DNA of 64,000 bases from Phascolarctos cinereus (Eukaryota > Chordata > Mammalia > Diprotodontia > Phascolarctidae). Positions within the stretch are counted from its first letter, which is position 1. Every line of letters begins with the position of its first letter. Location: assembly GCF_002099425.1 (NCBI RefSeq), contig NW_018343987.1:17717501-17781500 (forward strand). Reading direction: 5' to 3'. Shown here in pieces: positions 55,860-64,000 of this stretch. Made by a program: the position numbers and the translations under genes. The notes under the pieces were generated by a model, which saw only the letters and a list, made by a program, of their open reading frames with translations, was not told the origin of the DNA and did no database searches.

Positions 55860-56800
55860 TTATGTTTCCCTTGAATCTGGTATTTGGAGGTCAAATTTTT
55901 TATTTAGCTCTGGTCTTTTAATTAGAAATGCTTGAAAGTCCTCTATTTCGTTAAATATCCATTTTTTCCCCTGAAAGATTGTGTTCAATTTTGCTGGGTA
56001 AGTGATTGTTGGTTGTAACCCTAACACCTTTGCTTTTTGGTGTATCACATTCCAAGCCCTCCCATTCTTTAATGTGGAAGCTGCCAAATTGTGTGTAATC
56101 TGTACTGTGGCTTTACTATACTTGAATTGTTTCTTTTTGGCTGCTTACGGCACTTTCTCCTTGATCTTTGAGCTCTGGAATTTGGCTATGATGCTTCTGG
56201 GAGTTTTCATTTTGGAGTGTCTTTCAGGGGATGATGACTAGGTTCTTTCAATTTCTATTTTGCCCTGTGGCTCTAATATCTCAGGGCAGTTTTCTTTGAT
56301 AATTTCTTGAAAGATGTTGTCCAGGCTTTTTTTTTTTAATCATGGCTTTTAGGTAGTCCAATGATTTTTATGTTGTTTCTCCTGGATCTATTTTCTAGGT
56401 CAGTTGTTTTACAATGAGACATTTCACATTTTCTTCCATTTTTATTTAATGTTTTTGGTTTTGTTTCTATCATATGTTGACATCTCATAGAGTTGTTAGC
56501 TTCCATTTGCTCAATTCTAATTTTTAAGGAATTATTTCTTCAGTTAGTTTTTTTTACTCCATTTTCCATATGGCCAATTCAGTTTTTTAGGGAGTTGTTT
56601 TCTTCAGTAGATTTTTGTATATCTTTTCCCATGCCACTGACTCTTTTCATGATTCTCTTGCATGAACTCTCATTGCTTTTCCCAGTTTTTCTTTTACTTC
56701 TCTAATTTGTTTTTAAAATCCTTTTAAAGCTCTTCCAGGAATTTTCTGGGCCTAAGACCAAATTACATTTTTCTTTGAGGTTCACATGTAGCCATTTTGA
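55860..56800 (-). pseudogene. LINE-1 ORF1 (RNA-binding protein), broken
   Basis: ORF1p is the trimeric RNA chaperone that packages LINE RNA. The C-terminal domain is clear at 55,860-56,087: TYPAKLNTIFQGKKWIF, then FLIKRPELNKKFDLQ. Upstream, at about 56,120-56,220, KTPRSIIAKFQSSKIKEKVP (RRM-like part) is followed by a TAA stop in place of a sense codon. Further 5' (about 56,440-56,760) the frame is broken but rich in Glu/Lys/Asn/Leu, as expected for the coiled coil. The start codon cannot be fixed. Confidence 0.8.
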
Positions 56801-56899
56801 CACTATTGCGCTCTTCTAAGTTTATGCCTTATCGTTCCAGTCATCATAGTAACTTTCTATAGTCAAGTTCTTTTTGTTTGTTTGTTTTGCTTATTTTTT

Positions 56900-57900
56900 C
56901 TGCCTATTTTGTGACTTGGTGTTTTTATGTGAGAGTTGGGCTCTGCTCCTGCAGTGTCCAAAGCTTTTTGTGCTGGGGCTCTGGGTCTTACTGCTGCTTT
57001 CACTGGGCTTCATAGCTGCTTGCTTCCTCTTGGGGGTAGGTTTCCCTTCTGGCTTGTACTAGAGAGTGGGGGCCTCCATTTTGGCCTCCCTGTGTAGGGT
57101 TTAGCTGCTGGTCTCCTCCAGGAGTGGGGCCTAGCTTCTGGGTTGCTACGGTAACAGAGTCTTTCCGTTGGCTGGTCTTCAAGGAGGGATCTTGTTGCTA
57201 TGGGGGGGGGAACCTTGCTGTTGGGTTGCTATGGAAACAGGGCCTCTCTGCTGATAAGGCCTAGGGGCAGAGTCTCACAGTTGGTGAGGCCCAGGGTGGG
57301 GGCTTCACTACTGGTCAGCAATGGGGTCTAGGCCTGGCTGGTGGCTTGTGATGTGGGTCAAGTCACTAGACTCGGGGAGCGCCTTGTTGTACTGCACAAA
57401 CTGCTCACTTGCCTGGTGGCTGCTGCTGTGCAGGCCGGCAGGGCCCTGCTGCTGGGTTGCCATGGAAACAGGGCCTCTCTGCTGATAAGGCCTAGGGGCG
57501 GAGTCTCACAGTTGGTGAGGTCCAGGGCGGGGCTTCACTACTGGTCAGCAATGGGGGCAAGGCCTTGCAGGTGGCTTGTGCTGGGGGTGTGGGGTCGCTG
57601 GGGGAGGGCCTTGCTGTGTTTCACTGACAGCTCACTTGCCTGGGGGGGAGGGCAGGCCCTTGCTGGGGTATTGCCCCAAGTTTGGACCTGCAGGCCCCCT
57701 GCTGTGAGACTGGCTGCTGCTGCTTTTGGACCTGGCTCCCACCTACCCCAGTGAGACTTGAGCTTTCCTGCCAGCCTGGTAAGCTGCTTCCCTGTTCCTA
57801 TATGAATTCTGAGGAGATTTTCTAGTGGTTTGGGGGGGGGGAATTTGGAAGGGCTTCAGAGGGTTTCTTCCTCACTCTATCATCTTGGCTTGCAAAAATT
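56900..57900 (-). promoter_or_regulatory. LINE-1 5' UTR with tandem repeat units
   Basis: GC-rich relative to the rest of the element and the seat of the LINE-1 internal promoter in the family. Two tandem units with a period of 231 bp are aligned by ctgctgggttgccatgg and ctgttgggttgctatgg (about 57,215-57,445 and 57,446-57,646). A partial third unit (…gggttgctacggtaacagag…) lies nearer ORF1. Tandem monomers at this site recall mouse LINE-1s. The terminal sequence on the minus strand is gccaagatgatagagtgagg. Confidence 0.75.
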
Positions 57901-58050
57901 TCACAGCAGTTTTTTGAGGTAGTCACTATTATTCTCCATTTTATAATAAAAGAAAACTGTTTCTCCATGAGGTTAAGGCACGTTAGCTCAGCCTATGTAG
58001 CTAGTAAATACTGGTAGAATATGAGCCTGTCTTCCTCCTTCAGGTGATCT

Positions 58051-58732
58051 TGTCACTTTATTTGGGGAGACAACCACATTTACATTATCTGTCAGCGCCC
58101 CATGTTCCTCCTGCTCCTCACACACAAGTACAGAGTGAGCCTATCTTTGGAGTATTTGAGTCTAGGTCCAACACTTAGGAGCTGCCTGTGATGCTGATGT
58201 GCTTAGATTTTTCTTAGCCTTAATGTATTCATTTTAAAACGTGGATGTGATAACACTTGTGCTATCTATTTCACAAGAGTGTTATGAGGAAAGTGCTTGA
58301 TAGATCATAAAATCCTATACAGATATGAGTTGTTATTGGTACCCAGCATGGAATAATTTGTATCTTGTGGATAGGAAAAACCAGAGGCTAAATGCTGTGG
58401 TAGAAAGAGGCCCTGAAGCTGGTTTCTAGTCAAGAGGCACAAGTTTTAAACTTCACTAGCTGTGCTGTCTATGGATAAGTCACTTAAATTCTTTTCCTCT
58501 ATCTGGAATCTGGAACTATTTCATGTATGTATTCTAGTTCATAGGATCTTTGGTCCGTAGGGTCAGAGATCTTGAGCTACAAAGTGCTTTAGAGGTCATT
58601 GAGTTTAGAGGTATCAAACTCTGGCTTGAACAGATTAAAATGTAATTGGGAAATGTTTAGCAGAATAAGTAAAAATACAGTACAACAGAGATAATGTTAT
58701 TTTGTGGTTTTCCAAGTCAAGATATGGCCCTC
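58051..58732. other. Intron 2 with diverged SINE pieces
   Basis: Sense MIR 3' part (about 58,200-58,345, …gagtgttatgaggaaagtgc…), a sense SINE head-core (58,395-58,500), and an antisense THER stub (58,555-58,620). Confidence 0.5.
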
Positions 58733-58883
58733 GGGGCAGCTAGGTGGCACAGTAGATAGAGCACTGGCCCTGAAGTCAGGAGGACCTGAGTTCAAATGGG
58801 GCCTCGGACCAAACTCTTGACACTTACTAGCTGTGTGACCCTGGGCAAGTCACTTAACACTGATTGCCTTAAAAAAAAAAAAC
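58733..58883 (+). repeat. WSINE1-like SINE with poly(A), sense
   Basis: ggggcagctaggtggcacag … gtgtgaccctgggcaagtca … (A)12. It carries the …ggaccaaactcttgacactt… marker. Flanks aagatatggccctc and aagatgccctc suggest a target duplication with a small gap. Confidence 0.92.
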
Positions 58884-58894
58884 AAAGATGCCCT

Positions 58895-59170
58895 CAAAGG
58901 GCTTATAACCTAGATGTATATACAGATAACCATAATACATGTTAGATTATAGTAACATGCATAAGAGAGCTTCATGGAGAAGAGGATCATTACTCACTGG
59001 GGGAATGAGGGAAGAGATGACACTTTGGAACCAGCCCTTGAAAGAGAAGAATTTCAAAGGGGATAGCTACGTTGAGGAGTCATTTCTAGGCATGAGGAGC
59101 TGGGGAGAACATGTGCGAAGTTCAGGCAGCCTGAGATTCTAAAAACAGCAAGGGCCCAGAAAAGTCCAGC
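58895..59170 (+). repeat. Ancient mammal-wide repeat, family unassigned
   Basis: …ctcaaagggcttataaccta…, …tttctaggcatgaggagctg…. Frame at 58,939 is not a gene. Confidence 0.5.
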
Positions 59171-59394
59171 TGTCCTAGGAAACAAAGCTAAGTGTTCTCC
59201 TTCTCTGGTTTCAGGAGAGGGCTATATGGTTAGCTCCCTCCCTCCTGGTTTCAAAAGGGAGGACTGGGTCCAATCAACTTGCTCAAGTGAGCAAGGATGT
59301 TATTATTAAGTTACTCTATTACCTGGCTTTGAGTTTTGTACGTTCTTATGTATGTATATATAGAAGTAATACATGGTAGAATGTATGTCCCCCA

Positions 59395-59510
59395 GATCAA
59401 ATGTAAGCTCCTTGAGAGCAGGGCCTCTTTAGTTTTGCCTTTTTATCTCCAGCAGTACCTAACACATACAGTAGATGCTTAATAAATGCTGTTGATTGTA
59501 AAACCTCAAG
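59395..59510 (+). repeat. CR1/L2-clade LINE 3' end
   Basis: …gtaagctccttgagagcagg…, …ccagcagtacctaacacata…, …ttaataaatgctgttgattg…. Confidence 0.75.
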
Positions 59511-61270
59511 TCATTTATGAAATCATCTTTTTTAAAGAACAAAATCTTGCTTGGAATTCAACTTTCATATCTAGTAATTGTCCATTCTTGAGGCTTCTCC
59601 TTCCCCATGAAGAAGCTCCCAGACTTTATCTCTCACATATGTTCATAGAGAACTTTCCTCCAGTTACTGTCCTTATTTGTTTCCCCTTCCATAGAGGATT
59701 TTTAAAGACTTAGAATTTTATTTGAACACTTTGTGTTGAGAGATCAGGGCAAACACCTTATAGCTATGCATTAAAACTTTCAAACCCTGGAAATAAATCA
59801 GGCCACGTGTGTGTTTGCTCAGCTCCACCAACACAGATGCGATGCGTGCTTTCTACCCTGCAGAAAGTATGATGTCATTTCAGCTATGTGAAAAATGACT
59901 TAAAATGTGGTTTGGTTTCAGTCGAGCTGTCAAGTTTTATTTCATTTAGATTTTAATATGTGAACTTCACATTTTTAACATGCATCGGCAGTTATTTATA
60001 AGCATTCCATTATAACTAAGGTTTTTCTAAGGACCTTAGAGAAAAGCAGAGAAGTAAGACATTTGTTTTTTAGCATGAATTTATGGTCTTCATAATGACT
60101 CTCATGATAATTTGAGTTTGAGTGAAAAGTTTTAAGGAAGATGAAAGGGCTTTAACATGTGATGGGTCTCCCGATAGTTCCTCTAGACCAATATCCCTTG
60201 GTGTCCAGTAGAACTCTTAACTTTTATTGCTCAGTTTTCTTTGTGAATTAATTAGATGAGCTCAGTAAAGATTGGAATTAAAAGATTTGCCTTCGTATGT
60301 GAGGGTTTGTTAACCCCAGAGCTTGCTGAGTGTTAGCATACCCCTTTCTTACATGTACATATGTAGCATATTGCTTGAGGGGGATTAATACGAACCGGAA
60401 TTGGTTAACATGATTTGATGAGATGTTGGCTCACACCCTTTCAATGTCTGTTAGCTTTCTTTCACTTTAGGAGAATGTTTTGATCACTTGGAAAAACTGC
60501 CACTAGGAACCAAATTATGTAAAGGAAAATACCGTTTCTGGAATTCCCTTCTTCACCTACCCAAATTTTATTTTTTCACTTAGAAGTACTGATTCTAGAA
60601 ATAGTATTTCATGGAAAAGACACACTTTTAAAAGTTAAATCCTTTTAATAATATTAAAAAAACTAAAAATGCTCTTATATGGCTACAACAATAATTGAAG
60701 GGAAGAATGAAGTTCCCAAGATTCTGTGTAAGCTAGGCTTTTGCCTGACTGATAGTAGTGTTAATTTTCAGCAGTGTAGTGCTAGAATTTATACAAAAAC
60801 CTTTTCCTGTTTTCTCTAACAACTAAAGAGTTAGAATCACAGCCCAAGTGGTCAGTGGGGGAAAGAGCATGAGGAAACTCTCCTTTTGTCTCAAGAGCTG
60901 CCCTGATGGGGCTTCACGTTAAGTAATGAAATTACTACCAGACGCAAGTTCGGATGTCACCATTTCTCCAGACCAAAGTACTGGCCTCAGGACACCAGGT
61001 GATTGCTTGGGATCTTTCCATGTATTGTGAAGGCCTGGGCCTATTTGAAATCTTAGAAAATGATGCCAATGATAATTAGGTAGTGTATGATTAGTGTGCG
61101 TTGGTCTTTCCTCCCCAAATTCAGCTTGGACAGAACCTGTAGTGATGCTTTTTGTTGTGAATATCTTCTTGCAGTCATTTTCTTTGGGGGTGGCAAGACT
61201 TAGAGGAATAAAAAGGTTAGAAAAAATATGACAACAGCATGTAATTCAGTACCAATTTGTGTAGTGCAGA
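59511..61270. other. Longest clearly repeat-free block of intron 2
   Basis: 1.76 kb with no transposon I recognise. Contains a CRE-like tgatgtcatttcagc near 59,870 and an E-box-like ccacgtgtg near 59,803. No exon with ARHGAP20 sequence found. Best candidate for conserved intronic regulatory sequence. Confidence 0.5.
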
Positions 61271-61274
61271 TTAT

Positions 61275-61460
61275 AAGTAATTTATTTGAGATCAAAGATC
61301 TAGGGCTGGGAGGAATCTTAGAGGTCATTTTGTCCAAACCCTTAATTTACAGGTGAAGAAACAAGCTTGTTGAGGACATGAACTGCTTCCTTTTCATCCT
61401 CAGTACCTAACATAGTGCCTGGAACATAGTAGGTGCTAGACAAATGGTTTTTGAGTTGAA
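61275..61460. repeat. THER stub (-) and L2-like 3' end (+)
   Basis: …gagatcaaagatctagggct… (antisense THER) followed by …tcctcagtacctaacatagt…gtgctagacaaatgg…. Confidence 0.6.
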
Positions 61461-61547
61461 TATTTTAGAGAGAAAAGTACTCAGTAACATGGAAACTTGA
61501 AATGTGGGTGGAGATCGTGGATTTCCTGACAGCTGTGTTGTTTTAGA

Positions 61548-62066
61548 TGGGCATCGGGGTGGTACAGTGGATAGAACTATGGACCTGGAATCTGGAAGAC
61601 CTGAGTTCAAAAACTGCTTCAAACATATTAGTTATATGACCTTGGGCAAATCATTTAACCTTTTGCCTGCCTCAGTTTACTCATCTGTAAAATAGGAGTG
61701 ATCAGCTAGGTGGTACAGTGGATAGAGTACCAAGCCTGGAGTCAGGAAGATTGATCTTCCTAAGTTCGAATCTGGCCTCAGACACTTCTTAGTTGTGCAC
61801 CTTTGGCCAAGTCATTTAACCCTATTTGCCTCAGTTTCTCATCTGTAAAATAAGCTGGAGAAGAAATTGGCAAAGCACTCCAGTATCCTTGCCAAGAAAA
61901 TCCCAAATGGGTCATGAAGAGTTGGACTTGACTGAAAAATGACTCAACAACAATAACAACAAAAATAAGAATAATAGTAGTGCCTACCTCAGAAAATTGT
62001 TTTCAGGATCAAATTATTAACACATAAAACCTTAAAGCACCATTTTAGTGATAGTTATTATTTTAG
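61548..62066 (+). repeat. MIR-like SINE, sense, split by a SINE
   Basis: gcatcggggtggtacagtgg … catctgtaaaataggag stops at about 61,702 and resumes after 61,957 as …ataatagtagtgcctacctc…ttatt. Confidence 0.85.
61704..61957 (+). repeat. tRNA-RTE SINE inserted in a MIR, sense
   Basis: Complete: cagctaggtggtacagtgga … gaaattggcaaagcactcca … caacaacaataacaac. Confidence 0.9.
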
Positions 62067-62219
62067 CACAGCGCTCTTGCTAGGTTTGTGTGTTTGGAAC
62101 ACATAAAATGTACATAGTGAATGGCCTTCTCCTTTCCTCTCCCATGGAACTGGTTACTCACCTGCTCAAAAACTTTCAGGGGGTCCCTGTTGCCTATAGA
62201 ATAAAAGTACAGATTTCTC

Positions 62220-62337
62220 TTTTTTTTTCTTTTTTCGGCTGGGCAATGGGGTTAAGTGACTTGCCCAGGGTCACACAGCTAGTAAGCATCTGAGACTGGA
62301 TTTGAACTCAGGTCTTCCTGAACCCAGGCCTGGCACT
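62220..62337 (-). repeat. WSINE1-like SINE, antisense, 5'-truncated
   Basis: Poly-T, …gggttaagtgacttgcccag…, …ttgaactcaggtcttcctga…, stopping at ggcactc before the head. It abuts a broken hAT element. Confidence 0.8.
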
Positions 62338-62338
62338 C

Positions 62339-62458
62339 TTTTATTAAATCCTTTTACTAATGGGGTTTGTTCTGTGAAATTTGGATTCAGTCAAATGGCC
62401 ACACTTGAGGATCTAAAAAGCCACATGTGGCCTCAAGGCTGCAGGTTCCCCACCCCTG
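62339..62458. mobile_element. Right half of a palindromic hAT MITE
   Basis: Third copy of the 3,728-3,930 family: …gggtttgttctgtgaaattt…, …aagccacatgtggcctcaag…, …ggttccccacccctg. The left arm is absent. Confidence 0.88.
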
Positions 62459-62760
62459 ACTGACTGACTACACCACATAGTAGTTCTTTGAAGGAAGAAA
62501 CTCTCTTTGCCTTGGTAGTTGTATCTCCAGCACTTAGCACAACACTTGGCTACAGGAATTGCTTAATAAATACTTCTGCCTTTATTCATTCATTCCATAC
62601 TTTGATGGATCTGCAATCTTACTAGTATAGATTCTCCCTCTAGAAATATGGGTTACAACCAATACATGTTGCTCATCTGGTCTGATTCTTAACTATGTAC
62701 TACTGAATTCCTTCCTAATGTACTCAGAGCCATATTTACAGTACTTTACAATAATCAATA

Positions 62761-63000
62761 GGGCAATAGATGGTACAGTGGAGAGGGTGCCAGCCCTGAG
62801 GTCAGGAAGACTTATCTTCCTGAGTCAAATCTGGCCTCACTTACTAGCTATGTGACCCTGGACAAATCACTTAACCTTGTTTGCCTCAGTTCCTCACTTG
62901 TAAAATAAGCTGGAGAAAGAAATGGCAAGCCACTCTTTGCCAAGAAAACCCAAATGGGGTCATGAAAAGTTAGATATGACTGAAACAGCTGAACAACAAC
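62761..63000 (+). repeat. tRNA-RTE SINE, sense, with perfect target duplication
   Basis: 240 bp from gggcaatagatggtacagtg to …gctgaacaacaac. Flanked by the perfect 13-bp duplication acaataatcaata (62748-62760 and 63001-63013), so probably a fairly young copy. Confidence 0.95.
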
Positions 63001-63139
63001 ACAATAATCAATACAAGGATTTTTTAAAAAATTAAGCTCTTCCTATTGAAACCTTGACCTCCCCACAAATATTAGCTAATCTGAAAGCACCCAAAAGAGT
63101 TCATTTAAACAGAGGCTGCTTTTCAAGGTAGATTGTTCT

Positions 63140-63540
63140 ACTTAATCTTTATTCAAACTCAAGGAGAACTGAACAAATTATTGGAAAACAGAACCAGGAA
63201 AATGATATACACAGTTTCTCCAGTATAAACGGAAAGAAGAACAAGAAAGCAATCAAAACTGAACGCTGTAAAGCTACAATGACTGAGGTGGGCCCAAAAA
63301 AGATTTACAAGATGATAATTCCTACGTTCTTTGCTGAGATGGGGAAGTATGGGTCTAGAACACTTCATATAACGTCAGACTTTGTCCATGTCTGGGTTAA
63401 ATTTGTTGAACTGTTTTTTCCCCCTTTTTTTATTCCTTGTTATTAAAGGATTGCTTGGGAGGTGAGGGACAGGTGGCATATTGGAAAATATAGGCATTTA
63501 AAAACAATAGATATCAATGAAACTTTGTTTTTTAAAACAG
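63140..63540 (+). mobile_element. LINE 3' UTR-like repeat, clade unassigned
   Basis: …ggaaaacagaaccaggaaaa…, …aagctacaatgactgaggtg…, …gctgagatggggaagtatgg… and …gatatcaatgaaac… resemble the 3' UTR plus A-rich end of a marsupial LINE that I remember but cannot name. The left boundary is uncertain. Confidence 0.45.
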
Positions 63541-64000
63541 GTCAACTAGAGTGACTGTCAAAAGATCTTGTAGTCCTCACTGGTTTCCTAACTTCAGCAC
63601 TGATTTGGTGAAAAGGTACTCTTAAGATTTACTGCTTCTGAATGCAGGAGAGCAAGCTCTGTATTCTCAGGGGAAGTTGCTTTCTTGGCACAGTTAGAAG
63701 CTTGCTGTAAACCCATGAAAATGTCTGCCCTCATTATGAAGTCGCTTTTGTGCTCTGTTAAGTTGAATTGTCTTATCTGTTATAGTTAGTGAACACTGTT
63801 TGAGCTTTGTAGTAACACTCCAGGAATGGCAAAGACAACTTCATTAGCATTTCCTGGGATTTAGGATTTCTATGCCTGTTTGCAGTTCCAGTGAAGCATG
63901 GTTAATTTCTGTTTGGCTGATGTTCCAACTGTATGCAGACACAGTGTGAGGTGGTGTTGGACAGTGCCAAGGATGCTGGGTTTTTCATCAGATGACCTGA
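63541..64000. other. Intron 2, right edge of window
   Basis: No repeat recognised. A 75-nt splice-flanked open segment (63,541-63,615) is described under findings. The sequence continues as intron 2 at the edge. Confidence 0.45.

Larger units (their letters stand above)
51258..57900 (-). mobile_element. Essentially full-length marsupial LINE-1, antisense to ARHGAP20
   Basis: A 6.64-kb non-LTR retrotransposon on the minus strand. Its order is 5' UTR (about 56,900-57,900), ORF1 (about 55,860-56,800), ORF2 (about 51,640-55,320) and 3' UTR with a short A-run at 51,258. It is flanked by the approximate target duplication tcacagaagtatttt (51243-51257) and tcacagcagtttttt (57901-57915), 13 of 15 identical. 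It interrupts a MIR in intron 2. Both ORFs carry several stops and shifts, so it is dead, yet all parts are present. Its antisense orientation is the tolerated one for LINE-1s in introns. Confidence 0.93.
51165..58050 (-). repeat. MIR-like SINE, antisense, split by a full-length LINE-1
   Basis: The left part (51,165-51,257: …ataatagctaaaattaactg…, …tcatttcatttgcttctcac…) continues at about 57,901 as …gaggtagtcactattattct…. Only the flanks are MIR; the interval between is the LINE-1. Confidence 0.8.
62120..62600 (+). repeat. Old LINE 3' end with a SINE and a hAT half inside
   Basis: Left flank …gctcaaaaactttcaggggg… and right flank …aggaagaaactctctttgcc…, …ccagcacttagcacaacact… fit a CR1/L2-type 3' region interrupted by younger insertions. 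Confidence 0.5.

Noticed and set aside
57341-57754. 137-codon open frame on the + strand
   Set aside because: It lies antisense within the LINE-1 5' UTR tandem repeats; GC-rich reading, no protein features.
1-64000. Search for endogenous retroviral or other LTR elements
   Set aside because: I saw no paired long terminal repeats, primer-binding site or gag/pol/env-like frames. Every reverse transcriptase signal fits LINE-1 or RTE.
26329-64000. Search for ARHGAP20 exon 3 (expected to lead into the PH domain)
   Set aside because: No stretch encoding the expected VDTCTFLSSLV or ELKRGLQRQERHLFLF sequence was found, so intron 2 probably extends past the window.

Overview
This is vertebrate nuclear DNA, almost certainly from a marsupial. 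Nearly every kilobase carries marsupial-type retroposons: tRNA-derived SINEs with an RTE-like tail ending in (AAC)n, short poly(A) SINEs of WSINE1 type, MIR/THER-like CORE-SINEs, a marsupial-type LINE-1 and RTE 3' ends. The WSINE1-like copies lean towards an Australian lineage. That lineage call is from remembered consensus sequences and is only moderately secure. CpG is depleted except in one island.

The one gene I recognise is the 5' end of ARHGAP20 (Rho GTPase-activating protein 20, RA-RhoGAP), on the + strand. A TATA-less CpG-island promoter (about 8,700-8,960) leads into a 5' UTR with a 24-codon upstream ORF, then coding exon 1 (9,117-9,221, starting MEAMSPQQETLGGQ). Intron 1 is 17.0 kb. 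Exon 2 (26,246-26,328) encodes KMKTLAERRRSAPSLIL and onward. From 26,329 to the window's right edge I find no further recognised exon, so intron 2 is at least 37.7 kb and the PH, RA and RhoGAP domains lie beyond the window. Bases 1-8,700 are upstream intergenic or regulatory DNA.

The rest is transposable-element archaeology with clear relative dating from nested insertions. At 3.6-4.4 kb a palindromic hAT element (perfect 8-bp target duplication) sits in an RTE 3' end, which sits in a MIR. At 12.6, 14.8, 17.0, 22.2 and 61.5 kb younger SINEs or a mariner-type MITE split MIRs. At 51.26-57.90 kb an essentially full-length antisense LINE-1, with tandem repeats in its 5' UTR and broken ORF1 and ORF2, splits another MIR. 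Repeat-poor intervals (7.4-11.2, 36.5-38.2, 39.4-40.9, 41.5-43.0, 49.6-50.2, 59.5-61.3 kb) are the likeliest places for conserved regulatory elements.

I saw no CRISPR array, operon, rRNA or tRNA gene, no convincing endogenous retrovirus and no sign of a novel multi-gene system. The more unusual items are the triple nest, a 75-bp templated duplication (37.3/38.5 kb), the LINE-1 5' UTR tandem repeat, inverted SINE and LINE pairs able to form long hairpins, and a small CpG-rich patch in intron 2. Repeat boundaries without a stated target duplication are approximate, good to about 10-30 bases.
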